Shown: positions 28,031-34,988 of the stretch, piece by piece | Position numbering within the stretch: the stretch's first letter is position 1 | Layout: each line of letters begins with the position of its first letter | From: Microvirga arabica | Lineage (GTDB): Bacteria > Pseudomonadota > Alphaproteobacteria > Rhizobiales > Beijerinckiaceae | Assembly (NCBI RefSeq): GCF_016811235.1 | Contig: NZ_JAFBID010000018.1 | Coordinates: 1-64,000 of the forward strand | DNA: 64,000 bases | Direction: 5' to 3' | Made by a program: the position numbers and the translations under genes | The notes under the pieces: model-generated | Told to the model about the DNA's origin: nothing | Databases searched by the model: none | What the model saw: the letters and a program-made list of their open reading frames with translations, nothing else

Positions 28031-28056
28031 GGAACGGGGTGTCACAGGCGGACGTT
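28031..28056 (+). promoter_or_regulatory. EcfG-type promoter, exact GGAAC-N17-CGTT
   Basis: GGAAC at 28031-28035, 17 bases, CGTT at 28053-28056. RNA would begin near 28064, about 17 bases before the ribosome site and 29 before the ATG of the small secreted/membrane protein gene at 28093. Full consensus match, correct distance and orientation. Confidence 0.7.
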
Positions 28057-28092
28057 GATCCTAGGCCCGATCTCGGGCCAAGGAGAGATCAG

Positions 28093-28353
28093 ATGATCGA
28101 GACGCTCAAGGTATCCCTGTTGACGATGATGCTGACGGTCTGGAGCGCCATCGCCATGGCCCAGACAGCGCCGGGCGGCACGCCCGGAACACCGGGCGGC
28201 GGAACGACCTCGCCGTCGGGAACGACCACGGGCGCCAATCCCGGCGGTGCCGCAGGCGAAGGCATGGACTGGGTCTGGATCATCGTGGCGGTCGTCGTAA
28301 TCGCGGCCCTGTTGTTCTACTTCCTCGGCCGCGGCCGCAGCACGCGCGTCTGA
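28093..28353 (+). CDS. Small exported Gly/Pro/Thr-rich membrane protein
   Basis: 86 residues. AGGAGAG lies six bases before the ATG. A cleavable signal peptide (ends near AMAQ) is followed by a ~35-residue low-complexity linker of Gly, Pro, Thr and Ser (PGGTPGTPGGG, SPSGTTTGANPGG). One transmembrane segment (WVWIIVAVVVIAALLFYFL) and a basic end (GRGRSTRV) follow. This gives an extracytoplasmic flexible linker anchored by its C-terminal helix. The family is not recognised. An exact EcfG-type promoter directly upstream argues for induction by general stress. Confidence 0.72.
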   Translation: MIETLKVSLLTMMLTVWSAIAMAQTAPGGTPGTPGGGTTSPSGTTTGANPGGAAGEGMDWVWIIVAVVVIAALLFYFLGRGRSTRV

Positions 28354-28373
28354 CGACGCACCCTCAGCATCGT

Positions 28374-28640
28374 TCAGGCTGGCGGCGGCTCGCTGCCGGC
28401 CTGGAAGAATGGCCGGAAGTTCTCCAGCCAGGATGCAAGCCACAATTCGAGGGCTGTCCTGGCGGCTTGTTCCGTGGGTCCATAGCCCCATACGTCCTCC
28501 TGCAGGGGCGTCGACCAGATCCAGAACCGGTTGCTGCCGTCATAGGCCACGCTGCCCACCTCGACGGACCCCACGAAGCCGACATGGCGGTTGAGGGGCA
28601 CGCCGGCCACCCGATCCTGACGCCATTCGATCCTGCTCAT
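28374..28640 (-). CDS. Small conserved hypothetical protein
   Basis: 88 residues, soluble, rich in Trp (IEWRQDR, RFWIWSTPLQEDVWGYG, LELWLASWLENF). No signal peptide or transmembrane segment. GGAGG lies upstream of the ATG (GGCAGGAGGACGCGGCGGCGC before the start). The middle GPTEQAARTALELWLASWL is helical. I do not recognise a named family. It is convergent with the small secreted gene, 20 bases apart. It has no EcfG-type promoter that I can see. Confidence 0.62.
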   Translation of the reverse strand: MSRIEWRQDRVAGVPLNRHVGFVGSVEVGSVAYDGSNRFWIWSTPLQEDVWGYGPTEQAARTALELWLASWLENFRPFFQAGSEPPPA

Positions 28641-28712
28641 GCGCCGCCGCGTCCTCCTGCCGATGACCGCGAACTAGCGCGGATGGGGGCCCGCACAAGG
28701 CCGGCTTGTCGC

Positions 28713-28737
28713 GGAACAGGCACGCGCCCCCGACGTT
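28713..28737 (+). promoter_or_regulatory. EcfG-type promoter, exact GGAAC-N16-CGTT
   Basis: GGAAC at 28713-28717, 16 bases, CGTT at 28734-28737. RNA would start near 28745, just before the GAGGGAGAG ribosome site of the 36-residue gene at 28766. The short downstream gaps suggest it also drives the thioredoxin-fold gene and SPW copy 2. Confidence 0.7.
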
Positions 28738-28765
28738 GGCGAACAGACCCTGAGGGAGAGATCCG

Positions 28766-28876
28766 ATGGAAGGCGGCGCCATCTGGCTGATGACGATCGG
28801 CACAATCATCGTGCTGTCCGGCCTCATTGTCGGGATCGCCACGCTGCTCCGCCGCCGGCGCCGCTCCCTCAAGTGA
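28766..28876 (+). CDS. 36-residue single-span membrane protein
   Basis: Very small gene: ATG at 28766, a strong ribosome site GAGGGAGAG (28752-28760), TGA at 28876. The protein starts MEGGAIWLMTIGTIIV and is nearly all one transmembrane helix ending in a block of five arginines and a lysine, so the C-terminus should be cytoplasmic. It is too short for family recognition. The ribosome site, the exact EcfG promoter 29 bases upstream, and the 22-base gap to the next gene all support it as the first gene of a small operon. Confidence 0.6.
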   Translation: MEGGAIWLMTIGTIIVLSGLIVGIATLLRRRRRSLK

Positions 28877-28898
28877 TAGGCCTCGAAAGGACGCGATC

Positions 28899-29162
28899 TT
28901 GAAGCTCGAACTCATCCACAAATGGGCCTGCCCCTATTCGGCCCGCGTCCGCGACTTCATTGAGGAGCGCGGCCTGCAGGACCGGATCGCGTACCTGGAG
29001 GTCAACGAGACGGAGGGCGCGAAGGACAGGCTCACGCAGCTGACCGGAAAGACCCAGGTGCCCTGCCTTGTCGCCGACGGAGAGCCGATCCTGGAGAGCC
29101 GTGACATCATCCAGTGGCTCGAGCACAACCTCGGTGGTGCGCAAGGCGCGGCACAGGCCTAA
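28899..29162 (+). CDS. Glutaredoxin-like / GST N-terminal domain protein
   Basis: 87 residues from a TTG at 28899, with AAAGGA 7 bases upstream; the longer frame runs back into the previous gene. It is a single thioredoxin fold: beta-strand KLELIHKWACPYSARVRDF with the CPYS active-site cysteine, the cis-proline VPCLV, and the glutathione-binding segment LESRDIIQWLE. This is the glutathione S-transferase N-terminal domain without the helical domain, a glutaredoxin-like redox protein. It lies in the proposed stress operon between the 36-residue membrane protein and SPW copy 2. Confidence 0.82.
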   Translation: MKLELIHKWACPYSARVRDFIEERGLQDRIAYLEVNETEGAKDRLTQLTGKTQVPCLVADGEPILESRDIIQWLEHNLGGAQGAAQA

Positions 29163-29173
29163 AGAACACCACC

Positions 29174-29548
29174 ATGCGCTTCCTTCCCACCCGCGCCCAC
29201 GGCGTGATCGACTACCTCTGGGGCATCGCCCTCATGGCAAGCCCATGGCTCTTCGGCTTTGCGGATGTGGCGGCCGCCACATGGGTGGCCATCGTGTTCG
29301 GCGTAGGAGCGATCCTGTATTCCGTCGTGACAGCCTATGAGCTCGGCCTCCTGAAAATCCTGCCGATGCCCATGCATCTGATCCTCGACGGGATCGGCGG
29401 GATCGTGCTGGCGGCCTCGCCATTCCTGTTCGGCTTCGCAGATCGGGTGCTCTGGCCGCATGTTCTCTTCGGCCTGTTCTCCGTCATGGCGTGCTTCGTC
29501 ACACGTCTCGAACCGATGCTGACGACAGGCCACCGGGAACCGGCCTGA
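29174..29548 (+). CDS. SPW repeat membrane protein (copy 2)
   Basis: 124 residues, 11 bases after the redox gene. Four transmembrane helices carry the motifs ASPWLFGFAD and ASPFLFGFAD, and the conserved N-terminus MRFLPTRAHGVIDYL is shared with the copy at 9340. It is the third gene of the putative EcfG operon starting at 28766. The function of the family is unknown. Two paralogues near EcfG-like promoters make a stress-related envelope role plausible. Confidence 0.87.
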   Translation: MRFLPTRAHGVIDYLWGIALMASPWLFGFADVAAATWVAIVFGVGAILYSVVTAYELGLLKILPMPMHLILDGIGGIVLAASPFLFGFADRVLWPHVLFGLFSVMACFVTRLEPMLTTGHREPA

Positions 29549-29618
29549 ATACCCAGAAAGCTTCGTTGACGAGCCTGCCGGCGAGGCGCAGCATCTTGGC
29601 GCCACAAGGGAGGCAGCC

Positions 29619-29801
29619 ATGTTCGAGAGCATCGTCCAGGCAAGTGAGGCCCATCGCGAAAGTGCCCATCGGATGGTGGGATCCCTCAGGATGGCCCTGA
29701 AGGGCTGCCCGGAATGCGGCACGTCACAGATGATCGCGTCGCCCAGCCTCGGCGTCTGCGACGATTGCGGATCGAGCCTCGTGGTTCTTCCGCACGAATA
29801 G
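29619..29801 (+). CDS. Small zinc-ribbon-like protein
   Basis: 60 residues with an excellent ribosome site (AAGGGAGG, 29606-29613). The C-terminal half has two CxxC pairs, CPECGTSQM and CDDCGSSLV, spaced 14 residues apart, a probable single zinc ribbon. The N-terminal half (MFESIVQASEAHRESAHRMV) is an amphipathic helix. No name can be given. It follows SPW copy 2 by 70 bases and could be the last gene of that operon. GGAAC and CGTT words upstream are 23 bases apart, which is too far for an EcfG promoter. Confidence 0.65.
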   Translation: MFESIVQASEAHRESAHRMVGSLRMALKGCPECGTSQMIASPSLGVCDDCGSSLVVLPHE

Positions 29802-29875
29802 TCTCGCCCCGCCAACCGCTATTCCCGTAGGCGATCCTGCGAACCACGCTCTATGCTCCGCTTTCGGAGAATCGC

Positions 29876-30997
29876 ATGGCATTGTCTGGGTGGATCGAGC
29901 GGGCAGGCGAACGCCTCGGCACACGGGGCGCGGAGCTGAGGCTGGCATTGCGTGTCACCATCGCGGGTGTGCTGGCTTATGCAGTCACCCGCTTCTTCGA
30001 CATGCCGCAGGGCTATTGGGCGGTGATCACGGCTGTCGTTGTTATGCAAGCGAGCGTCGGCGGCTCCCTCAAGGCTGCCGTGGAGCGCTTTAGCGGCACG
30101 CTCGCGGGGGCCGTTTATGGCGGCGTGATTGCTGCCCTCATTCCGCATGGCTCGGCTGTCACCCTCGGGCTCGCCATTACCGCGGCTCTGCTCCCGCTGG
30201 CGCTGCTTGCGGCCGTCAGACCGGCTTTCCGCGTGGCACCGATCACGTCGCTGATCATGCTGCTGCCGCCCACGGGGCAGACCATCGGCCCTCTCGCCTC
30301 GGCCATGGACCGGGTGCTGGAGATCACGCTCGGCAACGTGGTGGGCGTGCTCGTTGCCGTGTTCGTGCTGCCCGCGCGGGCCCATAATCTGATGACGGAC
30401 GCGGCCGCCAAAGTCGTGTCGCTCAACGCGGACCTCGTCACCGTGTTCATCGACGAGCTGACTGACGCCCAGACCGGCCGCTCGGCCCTACAAAAAATAC
30501 ACCCTCAGATCCGCTCGGCCCTGAAGAAGGCGGAAGCCGCCGCCGAGGAAGCGGCGCGGGAGCGCCGGACCCACCTCACCGAGGCGCCCGATCCCGAGCC
30601 GCTCATTCGCACGCTCTACCGGGTGCGTCATGACCTCGTGATGATCGGCCGCGCGGCGTCCGCTCCCCTGCCCGCTCCGGTTCTGGACAGGCTCAGGCCC
30701 TCGCTCACGACGCTGCATCAGACTACGCGTGCGTTGCTCCTGAACTTGGCTGACGCGCTGCGACATCACACGAAGCCGCCGGACGCCGAAGCCTTCCGCG
30801 CAGCCCTGGAGGCTTTCACCAGAGATGCGGACGCGCTGCGCGCCGATGCACTCGTTCGCGAGCTACCGGGTCATGCATTCGGACAGGTCTTCGCCCTGGG
30901 TTTCGCCTTCGAGCAGTTCCAGAAAAACCTCGGCGATCTGCTCGCCCGCACCGATGAACTCGCTGCGGAGCGCACCAAAACGCCTCCGGGGAGTTGA
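29876..30997 (+). CDS. FUSC family (aromatic acid exporter-like) membrane protein
   Basis: 373 residues. Five or six transmembrane helices lie in the first 170 residues, including the family segment PQGYWAVITAVVVMQASVGGSL. A long, soluble, helical C-terminal half follows (ALKKAEAAAEEAARERRTH and beyond). This matches the half-size FUSC proteins related to AaeB/YccS, inner-membrane exporters of aromatic acids or amphiphiles. The typical MFP partner gene is absent. The following hydrolase gene begins one base after its stop, so the two are co-transcribed. Confidence 0.82.
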   Translation: MALSGWIERAGERLGTRGAELRLALRVTIAGVLAYAVTRFFDMPQGYWAVITAVVVMQASVGGSLKAAVERFSGTLAGAVYGGVIAALIPHGSAVTLGLAITAALLPLALLAAVRPAFRVAPITSLIMLLPPTGQTIGPLASAMDRVLEITLGNVVGVLVAVFVLPARAHNLMTDAAAKVVSLNADLVTVFIDELTDAQTGRSALQKIHPQIRSALKKAEAAAEEAARERRTHLTEAPDPEPLIRTLYRVRHDLVMIGRAASAPLPAPVLDRLRPSLTTLHQTTRALLLNLADALRHHTKPPDAEAFRAALEAFTRDADALRADALVRELPGHAFGQVFALGFAFEQFQKNLGDLLARTDELAAERTKTPPGS

Positions 30998-30998
30998 C

Positions 30999-31841
30999 GT
31001 GCCTGTGGCTCCAACATCCAGGTCGGCACCGATGTGGCTTCTTACCCTCGTCCTCGGCATAGCCCTGCTCTACGCTGGCTTCATTCTTGTGACGGCCTTG
31101 TTTCAGACCAGGATGCTGTTCCCGGCACAGATGGCGGCCGCCAATCGCCCTCCACTGCCATCATCCGCGGAGAGACTTGAACTGACCACGCCCGATGGCG
31201 ATCGCCTCATCGGTGTGCGGCTTGGAAAGGCATCTGGCGAGAAGCCGCTCGTGCTCGGCTTCGGCGGCAATGCCTGGAATGCGGATGCCGTTGCGCTCAC
31301 CCTGCATGGGCTCTTTCCCGATCATGAGGTGATGGCCTTCCATTATCGCGGCTATCCGCCGAGCAGCGGAGAGCCCAGCGCGAAGGCGCTGCTCGCGGAT
31401 GCGCTGACGATCTTCGATCACCTGCAACAGGAGCGCCCTCGGAAAGTGGTTGCGGTCGGCTTCAGCATCGGCAGCGGTGTCGCGGCCAATCTCGCACACC
31501 ACCGGGAACTCGCAGGCCTGATCCTCGTCACGCCGTTCGACTCGTTAAAGGCTTTGGCGCGGGAGCACTTCTCCTGGGCGCCGACGGGCCTTCTCCTGCG
31601 CCATCACATGCCGACCATCGATCTGGTGAAGGATCGGCCGACGCCTACGGCACTGATTGCAGCAGGCCGCGACACTATCGTCCCGCCGCGTCGGACTGTG
31701 CCCTTGCGGAGCGCCATTCCCAATCTTGTTCTTGATCGCACGATCATGGATGCGGGACACAACGAACTTTACCAGCATCCCGCCTTCGTGGCCGCGATGC
31801 GTGAGGCGGTCGCTGCTTTCGACGCCACCGCCCCCCGCTGA
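30999..31841 (+). CDS. Membrane-anchored alpha/beta hydrolase
   Basis: 280 residues from a GTG at 30999, preceded by GGGGAG; the open frame extends far back into the FUSC gene. An N-terminal signal anchor (LLTLVLGIALLYAGFILVTALF) is followed by an alpha/beta-hydrolase fold: oxyanion strand LVLGFGGNAWNA, nucleophile elbow GFSIGSG, acid in AAGRDTIVPP and histidine in DAGHNELY. It resembles the YfhR/BEM46 family of membrane-bound esterases with unknown substrates. It is coupled to the FUSC gene and convergent with ade. Confidence 0.82.
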   Translation: MPVAPTSRSAPMWLLTLVLGIALLYAGFILVTALFQTRMLFPAQMAAANRPPLPSSAERLELTTPDGDRLIGVRLGKASGEKPLVLGFGGNAWNADAVALTLHGLFPDHEVMAFHYRGYPPSSGEPSAKALLADALTIFDHLQQERPRKVVAVGFSIGSGVAANLAHHRELAGLILVTPFDSLKALAREHFSWAPTGLLLRHHMPTIDLVKDRPTPTALIAAGRDTIVPPRRTVPLRSAIPNLVLDRTIMDAGHNELYQHPAFVAAMREAVAAFDATAPR

Positions 31842-31845
31842 GAAC

Positions 31846-33687
31846 TTACCCCTCGTAAAGCGGCACCAGCTCCATCTCCGGCACCAGTACCAAACCCTTG
31901 TCGGTAATGCGGATCTCCGGGATCACCGAGAGCGGGATCAGGTTGAAGCCCATATAGGGAATCTTGCAGCCGGCCTTCTTCCACGCAACTTTCAGCGCAC
32001 GCGTTTCTTCCGCCACTTCCGTCACGCGCTTGTCGGAGAGAAGACCCGCGATGGGCAGCGGCACCATGGCGACGACATGGCCCTGATCGACCACGCAGAC
32101 GCCACCCTGGCTCTCGATCAGCGTCTCGAGCGCCACGCGCATATCGGCCTCGTTGGTACCGGCCACAATGACATTGTGCGAGTCGTGCCCGACGCTGCTC
32201 GCGACCGCGCCGCTCTTGAGGCCGAAATCCTTGAGCAGCCCAAGCGCCACACCCTTGCCGCCCGTGCGGCCGTGGCGCTCGATCACCGTCACGAAGGTGA
32301 GGTCGTTCTTGGAGAGCAGAGCGTCCCAGTTCTCCTCCTTCTGCAACTGCACTTTGTCATGGAACAGCACAATGCCCGGCAGCGCCACGCGGATCACGTT
32401 GGCGGTGCAGGCCTCCTTCGGCAGATCCGGGATCAGCTTCGGTACGCTCGGGATATGAACCGTGCGATAGGCCTCGCCTGGGTAGCGGTAGCGGTTCGAG
32501 AGGGCCTGATCGAGCATGGGCGTGATCCTCTTCGCCTCGACCACGAGCTCGCCCCCATACCAGGTGTTCTGCACGTCGAGGTCGTCGTTGAGCAGCACGA
32601 GGTCGGCGCGGCGTCCGCCGCCGAGGCCGCCGATCTCTCCGTCCATCCCAAAGCGTGTGGCGGGATGAAGCGATCCCATGCTCCAGGCCTGCTCGCGGTT
32701 CATGCCTGAGCGGCGGGCTTCGCGCGTCACCCAGTCCATGCCGAACATCATCAGGTCGTCGGCATCGCGGTCGTCGGTGCAGACGCAGATGCGCTTGTGG
32801 GAGGAGCCAAGGTCCGTGATCGTCTTGATGGCCTCAGGCAGCGAATGCCACGGCGTCGTGGGCGGGCCGCCGCGCAGGAAGATCCACACGCCGGCATCGA
32901 GCAGATCGTCGGCGATGTCCCGGTCTATGGCCTCGTGCGTGTCGGTGACGCCGCTCGCCGCATAGGCCGCCACGAACTCGCGCCCGTAGATGTGACCCGA
33001 CACGGGCTTACCGCGCTCCAGCGCCGCCGCGAGGATCGCGTGGCTGCGCTCGTCGCCCATGGTGACGGGCACGAAATCCATCTTCTCGCCGAGCGCCGCG
33101 GCTTCCGGCCAGCGATCGAAGAGCGCCGCGATCTTCTCAGGAGTCAGGTCGCCGCCCGCCGTCTCGAGATCCGGCGTGGTGGCAGGGACCGTGCTGGGAA
33201 CCGTGAGGAAGATGGAGAGCGGCGCATGGCGCGCATCCTCCAGCATCATCTCGATGCCAGCTGCATCCATCACGTTGCCGATCTCGTGGCTGTCGCAGAA
33301 GATCGTGGTGGTGCCGTTGAGCAGCGCTGCCTCGGCATAGGCGCAGGCGGTGATCATGCTGCTCTCGATATGGATATGCGGGTCGACGAGTCCCGGGGCG
33401 ATGATGCCGCCCCTGGCGTCGTAGACCATGCCAGGAGAGCCCGCGACCTGCCGGTAGGAACCGGCCGGCTTCACGGCGGCGATCCGTCCGCCGGCGATCC
33501 AGACCTCACGCTCGGAAGTGATGCGCTCGCTGTAGGTGGAGAGCACCCGGGCGCCGGTGATCACGAGGTCGGCCGGCGCCCGGCCGGACGCCACATCGGC
33601 GAGGCGCCGGGTCATGGTGGACAGGGGAGAGACGGAGAAGCGGGTCAGCGCGGTCTTGGGCGGCAAGGAAGGTGTGCGGTGGTCCAT
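31846..33687 (-). CDS. ade: Adenine deaminase
   Basis: 613 residues. The amidohydrolase metal motif [13 protein letters not shown] is near residue 105. The conserved segments [11 protein letters not shown] and [17 protein letters not shown] are characteristic of bacterial adenine deaminase (Ade). The start [10 protein letters not shown] is supported by GAGGG a few bases upstream. The enzyme converts adenine to hypoxanthine and ammonia in purine salvage. The gene is single. Its upstream gap contains a separate structured-RNA candidate that ends in its own terminator about 200 bases before the ATG. Confidence 0.93.
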   Translation of the reverse strand: MDHRTPSLPPKTALTRFSVSPLSTMTRRLADVASGRAPADLVITGARVLSTYSERITSEREVWIAGGRIAAVKPAGSYRQVAGSPGMVYDARGGIIAPGLVDPHIHIESSMITACAYAEAALLNGTTTIFCDSHEIGNVMDAAGIEMMLEDARHAPLSIFLTVPSTVPATTPDLETAGGDLTPEKIAALFDRWPEAAALGEKMDFVPVTMGDERSHAILAAALERGKPVSGHIYGREFVAAYAASGVTDTHEAIDRDIADDLLDAGVWIFLRGGPPTTPWHSLPEAIKTITDLGSSHKRICVCTDDRDADDLMMFGMDWVTREARRSGMNREQAWSMGSLHPATRFGMDGEIGGLGGGRRADLVLLNDDLDVQNTWYGGELVVEAKRITPMLDQALSNRYRYPGEAYRTVHIPSVPKLIPDLPKEACTANVIRVALPGIVLFHDKVQLQKEENWDALLSKNDLTFVTVIERHGRTGGKGVALGLLKDFGLKSGAVASSVGHDSHNVIVAGTNEADMRVALETLIESQGGVCVVDQGHVVAMVPLPIAGLLSDKRVTEVAEETRALKVAWKKAGCKIPYMGFNLIPLSVIPEIRITDKGLVLVPEMELVPLYEG

Positions 33688-33884
33688 GATCCCTCATCCC
33701 GTTTGTAAAAGCGTCGGCTTAAGCTAGCAGGGCAGGATCGGAATCGCATCCCGCATCGCGCGGGAAGCAGATTGACCTAAGGGCATATTTCCTTACGGCC
33801 AAGCTTGGCGTAAACAGGTATGTAGCTGATTCGCTTGGAGAAACAGGAGGTTCGATCCGAACCCGCTTGAGAGCTCAGCTGGCC

Positions 33885-33911
33885 AAAACAAAAGGCGCCT
33901 TGCGGCGCCTT
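33885..33911 (-). terminator. Rho-independent terminator of the RNA candidate
   Basis: On the minus strand an eight-pair G/C stem AAGGCGCC/GGCGCCTT with loop GCAA, followed by TTGTTTT. It ends transcription 200 bases before ade, which separates the RNA candidate from that gene. Confidence 0.85.
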
Positions 33912-34054
33912 ATTGGAAAAAGTTGGTGGCCAGCCGGGAGCAGCGTTGAGGAGGCAACATCTGCTCCCAGGCTGGCCGAGCCCACGAAGTCCCAGGAGAT
34001 GCGGCGGACCTGAGCATCCGTAGGGCATTTCTTCCGCTCACGGCGGAAACTATG
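33885..34054 (-). ncRNA. Candidate structured small RNA, about 170 nt
   Basis: Reading the minus strand: a promoter-like CTTGCA...CTATACG around 34087-34061, then in order a small hairpin (TTCCGC-CGTGA-GCGGAA), a compound stem closed by GCCCTACG/CGTGGGC with an inner GATGC/GCATC, and a long, almost perfect hairpin opening GGCCAGCC and closing GGCTGGCC with an inner GGGAGCAG/CTGCTCCC. It ends in the terminator AAGGCGCC-GCAA-GGCGCCTTTTGTTTT. No convincing protein frame fits. Length and layout suit a stable regulatory RNA. I could not match it to SRP RNA, tmRNA or, with confidence, 6S RNA. Confidence 0.6.
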
Positions 34055-34202
34055 GTCGAACGTATAGGAAACATGAGGCGTTGCAAGCGCCCATGTGGCC
34101 AAAAAGCGGCATTTTCCCAAAAAATTTAAAGCGAAGGTATCTCAAGGAGATGAATCCGCTTGCTCAGCCGTCGGATTCACCCCGACTAAGGATTTGGTCA
34201 AA

Positions 34203-34586
34203 TCATGCCGGCTTCGTATCGGCCTCAAGGTAAGTCTTCACGGTCGCGATAAACTTGGCCACCGAGATCGGCTTGGACATATAGGCTTCGCAGCCGCCTT
34301 CCCGAATCCTCTCTTCGTCGCCCTTCATGGCGAATGCCGTGATGGCGATGACGGGAATCGACTTGAGCTCTTCGTCGGCCTTGAGCCAGCGGGTCACCTC
34401 GAGACCGGAGACCTCGGGCAGCTGGATGTCCATGAGGATCAGGTCCGGCTTGTGAGCCCGGGCCAGTTCCATGGCCTCGATGCCATGGCTGGTCTTGAGG
34501 GTCGCATAGCCATGGGCCTCGAGGAGATCGTTGAAGAGCTTCATGTTGAGTTCGTTATCCTCAACAATGAGTACGGTCTTCTTCAT
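34203..34586 (-). CDS. divK: Cell-cycle response regulator DivK
   Basis: 127 residues from the ATG at 34586. Single receiver domain, [17 protein letters not shown], with acidic pair Glu9-Asp10, phosphoryl Asp53 in [12 protein letters not shown], Thr in AITAFAM and Lys in MSKPIS. This closely matches Caulobacter and Brucella DivK, which controls the PleC/DivJ-DivL-CckA relay that sets CtrA activity and polarity. In most Rhizobiales divK is followed by pleD, but here the next minus-strand feature is the RNA candidate. It is divergent from the DUF3572 gene, an arrangement common in the order. Confidence 0.9.
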   Translation of the reverse strand: MKKTVLIVEDNELNMKLFNDLLEAHGYATLKTSHGIEAMELARAHKPDLILMDIQLPEVSGLEVTRWLKADEELKSIPVIAITAFAMKGDEERIREGGCEAYMSKPISVAKFIATVKTYLEADTKPA

Positions 34587-34685
34587 TGGCGCTATCCCGG
34601 GGCCCAAAACGCACTTCACCGGCCCGAATTTTCGTCTGATGGTATAGTTAGGTCCAAACCTATTGATGAAATGCAAACTGACAGC

Positions 34686-34976
34686 ATGAACACACCCTTA
34701 AAAAGAGTTACCCGCGAGGAGGCCGAAAATGTCGCAGTGGGGGCTTTCGCCTTCATCACGAGCGACGAGGAGCGCCTTGGACGGTTTCTCGCCGTCTCGG
34801 GCCTGGGGCCGGATAATATCCGCTCGGCCGCCTCGTCGCCCGGCTTCTTCGCCGGGATCCTCGACTACGTGGTCTCCGACGAGCCGCTGCTGATCGCCCT
34901 GGCCCAGGAGCTGAACACCAAGCCGGAGCACATCATGAGCGCCCGCTGGACCCTGTCCCCCTCCGAGTTCGAATAG
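34686..34976 (+). CDS. DUF3572 family protein
   Basis: 96 residues from the ATG at 34686; an in-frame ATG at 34671 is possible. The sequence [17 protein letters not shown]-like start ([17 protein letters not shown]), [15 protein letters not shown] and [18 protein letters not shown] are the signature of this alphaproteobacterial family of soluble helical proteins with unknown function. It is divergent from divK and 12 bases upstream of dinB, so it is probably in an operon with the polymerase. The divK-DUF3572 neighbourhood is conserved in related bacteria. Confidence 0.88.
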   Translation: MNTPLKRVTREEAENVAVGAFAFITSDEERLGRFLAVSGLGPDNIRSAASSPGFFAGILDYVVSDEPLLIALAQELNTKPEHIMSARWTLSPSEFE

Positions 34977-34988
34977 CCGCACTGTCCC

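Noticed and set aside
29540-29578. EcfG promoter before the zinc-ribbon gene
   Set aside because: GGAAC and CGTT are present but 23 bases apart, outside the 16-17 range.
33885-34054. Identification of the RNA candidate as SRP RNA or tmRNA
   Set aside because: The SRP GGAAG tetraloop region and the tmRNA tag or acceptor T-arm are absent. 6S was considered, but the fold I can draw is multi-hairpin rather than one rod.
33875-34120. 81-residue minus-strand open frame in the RNA candidate
   Set aside because: No ribosome site, no family pattern, and it runs through strong stems and into the terminator.
34587-34690. CtrA box (TTAA-N7-TTAA) near divK
   Set aside because: The only candidate TTAA pair has a 6-base gap and an incomplete second half.
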